Assembly: GCA_015501585.1 (NCBI GenBank)
Contig: JADNRY010001081.1
Coordinates: 1 to 17,434 of the forward strand
From: Rhodocollybia butyracea
Taxonomy: Eukaryota; Basidiomycota; Agaricomycetes; Agaricales; Omphalotaceae
DNA: 17,434 nucleotides
Direction: 5' to 3'
Position 1 is the stretch's first letter. Each line of letters opens with the position of its first letter. Below the pieces are notes generated by a model. The model did not search any database, was not told the origin of the DNA, and was given only the letters and a program-made list of their open reading frames with translations. The position numbers and the translations under genes are program-made. Shown piece after piece: positions 10,804-17,434 of this stretch.

Positions 10804-11901
10804 CAGACAATCAAGTTTCAAGGGTTATGCGCTGTATCATAGATTCGTATCTTTTTATCATCCCAACCACCAGACCTTGTGAGATTATGTGGTTGGTGTT
10901 GCATCCGCTCCAAAGCTCGCTCTTATCATGGACACGGACTCTATACCTTACTGCATCGGGTGCTCATGGTGTTTATTATTGTCGTATGAGTCGTATCTAG
11001 TGCTGAGCGAACTATTTTTGATATTTGACGAGAACTGGTATAACTGACGAACGTTCAAGCGAATAATAGATCTCACACAATCTGTAACGTAGAATACTCC
11101 TCAATGATTCAATATCATAGCATAAATACGGGTCCAGTGCTTTCGCCTGCGGGATTAAGAGCGAGCGTCATACACAGCCGCAGAGAGGGAAGAAAGATCG
11201 GCATATTATTGTACTATCACTGTGGATCCCAAAGGAAGGGATGTATATCTGGTCTGGTTGCTTCCTTTGGGACGGGTACATATGCATCTACCTTTAATTC
11301 AGCAGATTCTATCACCAGAGAGAAGCCAAGAACGAGTATTCAAATTCAAATTGAGTTCCTTCTTAGAACAGATTCATGCGAAATGGAATAGCTGGCTTGA
11401 AGATTTCTACGGCTAGGGTTTCAAATATCTTGACTTACAGACATGGACTGCAAGTAAGAGCCCATCAGCACGCGATGTTTATCATCGTGCCATAAGTTAG
11501 ATACGAGTGAACTTTCGTCCCAAACGAGTCTGTGCTCGACTTCGAGCCATCAGCCGTTCCCGAAGAACTCCAAGTGTAAACTAACATACTGATGAGATAT
11601 TCCGAGTCTGATCAAGCGAATAATCAATCCTGTAAAGGCCTTGTTCTCGATGCGGCCGAGAGTCTCATATTTTAGGGGCCGATGCCTACGCTTGCGGGAA
11701 AGTTGAGGTGACATATACTTAGAGGGGTAGGAACCTGTAGGAACCTGGAAGAGTGAATAGTATGACAGTGGAAAATGTGCATCCGAGGCCCAAACCATGA
11801 GTCCTGAATTACAGTCGTTCTGGCCATGCGGGGTAGGTTGCGTGACGCGATGGACACGTACTAGAGGCGGAGGATAGAAAACTGCTATCTCAGTCGAAGG
11901 A
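10804..11901. other. gene-poor spacer with one unassigned open stretch
   Basis: No complete gene can be supported. A plus-strand frame open from about 11155 to 11416 contains coding-looking text (TITVDPKGRDVYLVWLLPLG, later SSFLEQIHAKWNSWLEDFYG), but it has no start context, no flanking exons and no recognised family. It could be a gene fragment or chance. The rest of the region shows nothing I can interpret. Confidence 0.35.
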
Positions 11902-12930
11902 TTATGGGGCTAAGGATATGAAGATTAAACCCGCAAGAGCAGTCGCCAGCGCCAACGCCGGTCTCACGAATTCATTCGCCGACGCCCATTCCTTGTCTTC
12001 ATACTATTCAAGGAAGGCAGATGTGGCAGAGGGTAGGTGATGCTCCTAGGAGGATGTGAGCTTGAAGTTAAGCGCATAGGAAGGATGGAAGAACCCACCA
12101 ATAATGGGTTGTTTCCAAGAGTGCCGGATACTTTTGAGGTAAAGGAATGGGAACAGGGTACAGATATGAATAAGGATTGACGAGTGGAGAGGGAATAAGC
12201 CTAGTTGAGTTGAGATAAGAACAAATAAGCAAAAGGTATGGCGGATGCGATTAACAAAGAATGTAAACGAGATAGGACACCTACGTATAGAGCAGTCTGA
12301 TAATCCAACACCCAACAAACTTTTCGTCTTCGAAGCTGCTTTACTCTCAGCGGTGGCGTTAGCTTGAGGCGAGACCGCGTGAGCGAGGGATTTGAAGTTC
12401 TTAATGGCATTGGTACTAATCAGAACCCACGTCAATATCAGAAGATGTACACGAAAACAGTGTAACTCACTTGCCACTCGCGACCTAGCTCTACGCCTAT
12501 CTTGACGCTCTTGCATATGTCTCGTTCCGATCCAGCTGCAACAGGTCTCCGTCCTTGAGTTGGCATGGACGAGACTCTTGACCAATGGGTGCTAAACGGT
12601 TATGATTGAGAAAGGTACCCGAGGACGACTTTACCGATTAAGTGAACCTGCTTGTAAAAGCCGATTTGGAAGACATAGAAATGAAGCGCGGGTTTGTTTG
12701 ATACCAGGATTCTACGCGAGCCGATGAATCGATGAAGATTCCCCGGCGAATTACGTCCGAACAGATACAGTAAGTGGCGGTTCTCCAGGTTCGGTATACC
12801 CAGCTCGGATTCGGCTGAGTGTTAGATGCGAGAAGGGATGATAAGGTAACTCTCCGTACCAGCACATGCTGGCAAAGTGAGTATGTCGCTGAGAGTGGGT
12901 AGCAGAGTACAGAAAGGTAATGAAACAAGG
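11902..12930 (-). pseudogene. decayed FHA-RING protein, Dma1-like E3 ubiquitin ligase relic
   Basis: On the minus strand, pieces typical of fungal FHA-RING E3 ligases (Dma1/Dma2/CHFR group) appear in the right order but in different frames. An FHA core lies at about 12638-12530 (SVKSSSGTFLNHNRLAP, ESRPCQLKDGDLLQLD), including the SSGTFLN phosphopeptide-loop signature. It is directly preceded by an in-frame stop (TAA). After a frame change comes DICKSVKIGVELGREWQ, the usual end of this FHA domain. A clean 55-nt intron (12416-12470, GTGAGT..TTAG) then leads to TNAIKNFKSLAHAVSPQ and a SLLGVGLSDCSI stretch where the RING should begin. Only a fragment of the RING survives (VPCSHSFT at about 12161-12138, the Cys-x-His step). 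The tail EWASANEFVRPALALATALA (about 12000-11935) ends at a TAA at 11902-11904. The zinc-binding cysteines are largely lost, so no active ligase is expected. FHA identity is well supported; the Dma1-like assignment rests on domain order and the linker text. Confidence 0.65.
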
Positions 12931-13881
12931 AACAAAATAGAATGATAAATAAGACGAGGTGTTTATTAGTACGATTTCTTGTACTAGAGACGAAAACTCA
13001 CCAGACCACAGAATAGCTAAACGAATACTGTTAAACTTCTGTCGAAGTCCTTTCATACCCTTCTCCGAATCTTGTGCCATACCCACACCAAACGCCTCCA
13101 AACCTAAATCCAGAGGTATCCACACCGTGTGATAAATCAATCCAGTTTGCACTCGGATTGAGATATCGAGTTCGGCGGGGACCTGCTTGTGACTTAGCCA
13201 GTCCTATGCGTCTCAGGGAGGTATTTCCGAGGCGCTGTGATGGTCGGAAAGAAAGGAGTGTATTTGTCTCAGAATAAGTATGGAATTTATATATACTGTA
13301 AAATAGTTAAATAAGTAATATGACGAGGTACATACGTAGATTCGTATGAAGCTCGACAACCGACGTCGGCATTTCAAACGTTCAACGTTCATCGACATCG
13401 ATCATCTGTAGCTGTGGTGAAAAAAACAAAGATACATGAGAAAAAGAGTTTCATACATGTTCTTCTCTCCAGATTCACAGTCATGGAGCGTGCGCGTGGT
13501 GGGCGACGATAGATACTGTAATCATATAGAGTTGAATTTCGTTGATGAGATTGTTTTACGAGTGACAAGAACCAGTCATTAGCAACATCACCCAGGTCGT
13601 TAAAGCTGCGATGACCCCACACTAGCCTTGAAAACTAGAGTGTCGACAGCTCTCGACTCGCGATGGTGGTGGTCGAAGAATAGAAAGTAGGCGCTGGCAG
13701 TTCTATTCTTGCCGCATCATTGGCTTACAACCGAATCTCCCAGCTCCATGTTCAAACGTTTAGACGTTTAGATCCAGATTTGTCGCGTTTCTCCGACTGA
13801 CAGAAGAGATATTCCAGGAATTCGAGTTGATGAGAGCTGCACTTTCGTTGATGAAAGAATGAAAGAAATACAATTGGCTAA
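12931..13881. other. spacer between two relics, no supportable gene
   Basis: Several minus-strand frames are open for 60-130 codons, one with the coherent-looking segment VWIPLDLGLEAFGVGMAQDS (about 13115-13060). No start, splice chain or known domain accompanies them. They may be further upstream remains of the neighbouring minus-strand relic or of another lost gene. The final part before 13882 would be the promoter side of the kinase relic. Confidence 0.4.
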
Positions 13882-15968
13882 ATGACCGTGAGCGTCTATC
13901 ATTCTCGTGTTCTTCCAAACTCTCTCGTGTCAACAACGCCGCAAAAAGCAGGCCGATGTCAGTAATACTCTCCATGCTCGCCTGAGCTCCATTCACCTTT
14001 TACATCGACTGCCGAAGAATACGATAACGTCTTTGTCGCCGCCGCTAATGAAATGTCAGGCAAATACTTTGGCCCTTTTCAACTAAAGATTTCCTCGACT
14101 ACTATCTCCAGAAAACCAAGATTTACCTAATATGCCTCTATTTCAGACAAGGCTCAGAAACTGATATGTATGGTGACATGGTAAGCATTATATATATATA
14201 GCTCGCTGAAAAAGCTGATGGAGTGTAGATCGTGCCTAAAGCATTCTGCGGAGATATCGTGCTCTTGACACTCACGCTCACGAAGACCCGATTCGGGTGT
14301 CTTCCTTGGCCGGCGCATCAACCAGACATCTCTTTTACGACAAATCCAACATGCTGCTTCTGGCGATAATCCTACAACGCTAAACGATGCTAGGCTTCAT
14401 GGAATTCAAGAATAATCAGATGATGAACTTTTTCTGCTGATGGGAGACAGATTTTGAACGAGATGTTGCCAAAGCCAGAGATACTCGGGGACAGATTGCG
14501 TATACAACACTTCATCTCTGCATCTCAGTTTCGTACACGTGTTTCTCAGTCTTTATCAACAAGTCGACATGTAGGCTCATGGTGTGCGGCTCGATGTGGG
14601 CACTTTGTCACAGAAAAGTTTCCACTACACAAGGACCATCGCTTGCTACTTTTTCTGGCGTCTGTCTCATTCCAGTCTGAAACTCGTGGAATTGACACAC
14701 ACTGTACCGAGTCAGGGAAAAGCGTGGAGATAGCTGAGGCGGTCAAGCGTTGGACTTGTCGGTTACTGCGCGCTGTAAAAGTTTCCGTGGTCGATGAGGT
14801 GTCAGCTGAACCATCGTACTACCTCGTCTCTGATCCATTCACTACTTCCCACCACAGCCACACCGGTCGCTGTAGTCGCTGTTTCCGAGCGTATGATTTA
14901 AAACGGAAAAGGGTGGTCTTGTTGAAGGATAATTGGAGGGTACTTGGCTATGATGCGGAAGGTAAGACCTATCGGGACTTGAACTTGAAAAAGATTCAGA
15001 ATATTCCCCAACTCGTTACCGCTGGAGACGTGTTACAATCCCCGGGATGGAAATGTGGCGATGAACCTTTCCTGGAAGACCAGCAACGCAGAGTTCATTA
15101 CCACTACCGTCTCGTTCTCGATACCGTTGGTCATTCTCTCGATCATTTCAAGTCCACTTGGGGGCTAGTCAATGCTATTCTCGATGCTATGATTGGTGAA
15201 GCTTCTTATCTTTCCGTCGGTCTACAAATCTGATAATCTTTTTGTTTTCTAGCCCACCAAGAAGCCTTCCAAGCTGACCGCCTCCATAGGGATATCTCTG
15301 TCGGAAATATAATTATCACCGATGCTGGATGTTAATTGACTGGGAACTCTCTAAGCGGTTGGACCAGAGATCATACGAGAAAACTGTGAGTGGTGTGGGA
15401 ATATCTCAATCCACAGTTTTCTGAATAGTGTGTCTAGGGAACTTGGCAGTTTAGGTCTGTTCGTATGCTTGAAGCGAACATTGAAAATCCGGTCGAGCAT
15501 TCTGTAGGCGATGATGTCGAATCTTTTCTCTGGGTCCTGTCTTGGGTTGTGGTTCGAAACGCGCCCAGTAGCATGACTGATGAAATTCGTGCCGACTTTC
15601 TCGAAACCTTTGACCAACGCTTTGCTGCCGGGCGTGCAAAGAAGAGGCTTTTGCAGACTGGCGCGACGACTTTTCGGCAGATGGAAATTGACACTCCAGG
15701 TTAAAAACCTTCTCGAAAACTCTGGAGCCACTTTGGTGGACGATACGGTTCAGAACTGTTCGCAATGATGAAGAAAAGATCAGAGGCTGATGCCGACCAA
15801 TGGCTGCAGCAACTAGAGACTCATGATTGGATGGTTGGAGAGTTGAAGGCGGCACTTGTTGATGAAGAGTGGGAAAATCTTGGTGATGCTAGCGTTGCTC
15901 ATCAGGTCATAATCACGAGGAAGACGCAGACAGAAAACCAGAAAAAGCGCAAGTCAGTAATGACCGAG

Positions 15969-15974
15969 TATGGT
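15969..15974 (+). repeat. target site duplication, left copy
   Basis: TATGGT immediately precedes the left terminus CAGGACCCC. The same six bases follow the right terminus, and in both positions they encode the Tyr-Gly of the interrupted kinase reading frame. Confidence 0.82.
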
Positions 15975-15986
15975 CAGGACCCCGGA
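15975..15986 (+). repeat. left terminal inverted repeat
   Basis: CAGGACCCCGGA; the reverse complement of the right end is CAGGACCCCAGA, so 11 of 12 positions match. Beyond this the similarity fades. Confidence 0.8.
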
Positions 15987-16031
15987 CTATAGGTTTGGAA
16001 CCCTGATCCCAATTTTCTTCAATTGGACCAC

Positions 16032-16460
16032 TATGATGCGAACTATGAGGGTCCAAAAATGACCAAGAAAGCGCAAAAACGTAAATTTTGCGTTTTTTCG
16101 AGTTTCGGAGCGTTTTTGGGCGCATAAAGGGTCTAAATTCGTCGAAAAAGTAGCATATATAATATATATTTTTCTTGTACAGGACTCTGCACCATACAGT
16201 TAAAGCACTGATATCTGTTGGGAAGACACTGAGTATTCACTGCAGAAACCACAGAAACAAGACATGGATTGTGATTCTCAACTAGATATTCACCAAAAAA
16301 AAAATTCTATCTGGAGCTTACTGGAGCTTACTGACCACCTTACCGGTGCTGTAGCCCAACTTGATGCGAACCCCTCCGGAGGCTCCGCCTGCGGCGGCCA
16401 CTATGATGCGAACTCGAGACGAGGGTTAACCCCCATTTTGGGCACCTTTATGATGCGAAC
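16032..16460 (+). repeat. subterminal repeats TATGATGCGAAC (four copies)
   Basis: Copies lie at 16032-16043, 16402-16413 and 16449-16460 (all TATGATGCGAAC) and at 16361-16371 (TTGATGCGAAC). Two of them share the longer context CCACTATGATGCGAACT. All are on the + strand. Three cluster within 120 bp of the right end and one lies about 57 bp from the left end, as expected of transposase-binding subterminal motifs. Confidence 0.75.
16311..16330 (+). repeat. 10-bp tandem duplication
   Basis: CTGGAGCTTA occurs twice head to tail inside the element, followed by a partial third start CTG. This is probably replication slippage. Confidence 0.8.
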
Positions 16461-16466
16461 CGGGAT

Positions 16467-16478
16467 TCTGGGGTCCTG
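16467..16478 (-). repeat. right terminal inverted repeat
   Basis: TCTGGGGTCCTG is the inverted counterpart of the left end at 15975-15986, with one mismatch. Confidence 0.8.
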
Positions 16479-16484
16479 TATGGT
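16479..16484 (+). repeat. target site duplication, right copy
   Basis: TATGGT directly follows the right terminus and continues into CCTTTGCCGCCGCAC, which reads on as the kinase C-terminus. Confidence 0.82.
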
Positions 16485-16529
16485 CCTTTGCCGCCGCACA
16501 ATAGACAAAGGAGATTGAGGACTATGTAG

Positions 16530-17172
16530 GCTTGTATGTTTGAGGTATGTATGTCTGTCTGTCAGGCAGATAGAGTTTTATACGCGGACCAGGAAAAGTC
16601 AATGCCGGTCATCAGCGATCGTCGGCGACCGTCGGTTGGGCTAGGGTCTTTCTATTGACATACATTTTGGCCATTTTACAACGTCTACATAAGCGAAGTA
16701 CATTGTCCATGTCGACTCGTTAGTTACCATTTATTATGAGTTAGTGTTAAAAAGTGTTTTTGTAGTTCCTCAAAATTATAGTGATGATTCTGAGGTTTCG
16801 CCCATTTATTGCACTCTACAGTTACACGTCGAAAGATTCAAGCTAATTTAGCATATAAGGGAGAGTCGAGACGGAAAGCCAAGAGTCATTTTCGCTATAT
16901 TTGCTTTGATTCGTGTGAATAACCTGTTTTTGGCTTGTTCTGCTTTGACATTGATTCGAACACATTTATATTTCCTTGCTCCTTGTATTCGTTCTGCTTT
17001 CTACTTTGTTCTGCTGTCCTTGTCTTTTACGTCTAATCCACGATATACCGCACACCACGACGACGAATTCTAACTGACAACAACGGAAACACGAAGACCA
17101 ACCAACAAGACTTGACGACATATTCGACTTCACGTATACATTACAGCCAAAAACCTCCGAATCTAATGAGAG
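16530..17172. promoter_or_regulatory. spacer and upstream region of the right-edge gene
   Basis: No coding exon is supported. There are simple stretches (GTATGT and CTGT words at about 16536-16563) and a small CGTCGG repeat (about 16619-16635). The last 250 bp before 17173 turn into a C/A-rich leader typical of fungal 5' untranslated regions. A five-codon upstream frame ATG AGA GAT GGA TGA (17166-17180) overlaps the proposed start codon out of frame. Confidence 0.4.
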
Positions 17173-17434
17173 ATGGATGATCCAGAATCTGGTTCGTGTA
17201 CCTTCTCAACGCGTCCTAGTTGTTTCTGATATCCCCAAACCAGAAAACTGGGACGATGCTTTCGAGTTGGAAGCAGGTACAGGAAGCAGAAAAGAACGAA
17301 CACGGGTGTCTACTGCTTCTTCGCAAATAACAGAAGACTGGGACGCGGAAAGTCATAGTCGGAACCCTTCCAGCGGTCCCTCGACACCAATTCGACGCCA
17401 GTTACTTTCCAACTCTGAAGCTGAAAAACTGGGA
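17173..17434 (+). CDS. 5' end of an acidic WD-motif protein, partial (possibly Byr4/Bfa1-like)
   Basis: Exon 1 is 17173-17191 (MDDPES plus one base). A 52-nt GT-AG intron (17192-17243) follows, and exon 2 runs open to the window end. Retaining the intron gives an early stop, which supports splicing. The visible protein has ENWDDAFEL early and ITEDWDAES later, within Ser-rich disordered sequence. An N-terminal E-N-W-D-D-x-F motif is seen in fungal septation/mitotic-exit proteins such as Byr4/Bfa1, but fewer than 70 residues are visible, so this is only a suggestion. The exon-intron call is stronger than the name. Confidence 0.55.

Larger units (their letters stand above)
15975..16478. mobile_element. 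504-bp non-autonomous TIR DNA element (MITE-like)
   Basis: The element starts CAGGACCCCGGA and ends TCTGGGGTCCTG, a 12-bp terminal inverted repeat with one mismatch. It is flanked by TATGGT on both sides. Removing the element and one TATGGT copy restores a continuous kinase C-terminus, which fixes the boundaries independently of the repeats. It has no transposase and no credible ORF. Inside are four same-strand copies of a GATGCGAAC motif, a 7-bp-arm hairpin (16023-16029 with 16050-16056), an A/T-rich patch (about 16150-16172) and a 10-bp tandem duplication. TIRs starting CAGG with subterminal repeats suggest the hAT group, but hAT duplications are normally 8 bp, so the superfamily is unresolved. 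The left TIR supplies a premature TAG (15990-15992) to the host gene. Confidence 0.85.
13882..16529 (+). pseudogene. decayed FunK1-type protein kinase, interrupted by a DNA element
   Basis: FunK1 is a large kinase-like family of mushrooms with mostly unknown substrates. The order of family segments is intact: an N-terminal part (EEYDNVFVAAANEMSGKYFG, then DFLDYYLQKT), the pre-kinase part (AKARDTRGQIAYTTLHL, FSVFINKSTCRLM, VTEKFPLHKDHRLLL), then lobe text (AYDLKRKRVVLLKDNWR, TYRDLNLKKIQNIPQLVTAG). The catalytic loop LHRDISVGNIII has HRD at 15285-15293. LIDWELSK replaces DFG, as is normal here. GTWQFRSVRMLEA and DDVESFLWVLSWV follow, then the tail QQLETHDWMV. Introns 14181-14228, 15196-15252 and 15386-15437 still have GT-AG ends. 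Lesions include frameshifts near 14092, in 14240-14440 (several), near 14535-14660 (several) and at about 15330, plus an in-frame TAA at 15702-15704. A 504-bp element splits the last exon; beyond it EYGPLPPHNRQRR to TAG (16527-16529) is the natural C-terminus. The start is uncertain. The gene is very probably dead, although the catalytic HRD survives. Confidence 0.85.

Noticed and set aside
12046..12585. 179-codon minus-strand open frame as an intact gene
   Set aside because: It reads through a well-formed GT-AG intron and only partly overlaps the FHA-RING text, which continues in other frames on both sides.
14454..15233. 259-codon plus-strand frame as a complete gene
   Set aside because: It starts and ends inside the FunK1 relic. 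Its first third is partly out of the family frame, and its end reads into a GT-AG intron at 15196.
15975..16478. Assigning the element firmly to the hAT superfamily
   Set aside because: The ends resemble hAT but the visible duplication is 6 bp, not 8, and there is no transposase to classify it by.
16264..16518. 84-codon plus-strand open frame within and beyond the TIR element
   Set aside because: It crosses the element boundary into kinase sequence in a different frame, contains the subterminal repeats and has no recognisable domain.
1..17434. Bacterial defence system, CRISPR array, prophage or biosynthetic cluster
   Set aside because: Short spliceosomal introns and eukaryotic gene content show fungal nuclear DNA; no regularly spaced repeats or multi-gene pathway were found.

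Overview
The window reads as nuclear DNA of a filamentous basidiomycete, most likely an Agaricomycete mushroom. Genes are split by many short GT-AG introns (about 48-62 nt). Two conserved eukaryotic housekeeping genes are recognisable. A FunK1-type kinase, a family strongly expanded in Agaricomycetes, is also present. Nothing points to bacteria, plasmid, phage or virus, and I see no CRISPR array, rRNA or tRNA.

Layout. (1) 1-932: left flank without a supportable gene. (2) 933-4578 (+): INCENP/Sli15/Pic1, the scaffold of the chromosomal passenger complex, six exons. (3) 4989-7404 (+): DCP2, the Nudix mRNA-decapping enzyme, seven exons, 410 bp downstream in the same direction. (4) 7405-8520: gene-free, very pyrimidine-rich. 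(5) 8521-9267 (-): a frameshifted relic of an unrecognised gene. (6) 9792-10803 (+): a single-pass membrane protein with signal peptide, transmembrane helix and Pro-rich tail, with two compensating frameshifts. (7) 11902-12930 (-): a heavily decayed FHA-RING protein (Dma1-type E3 ligase relic). (8) 13882-16529 (+): a decayed FunK1 kinase interrupted near its C-terminus by a 504-bp terminal-inverted-repeat DNA element (15975-16478) flanked by a 6-bp target duplication TATGGT. (9) 17173-17434 (+): the first two exons of a gene running off the right edge.

The left half (1-7.4 kb) is conserved core genome: one mitotic scaffold and one RNA-decay enzyme, functionally unrelated. The right half is accessory-like: relics, gene-poor spacers and a small transposon. 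No operon-like or multi-gene system is visible.

A recurring oddity cuts across the window. Even the conserved genes INCENP and DCP2 each need one extra base, at a short G or C run, to restore a continuous family-like reading frame. Isolated single-base shifts may therefore be assembly errors, whereas the FHA-RING and FunK1 loci carry far too many lesions for that explanation alone. All calls rest on reading the sequence by eye; no database search was run.
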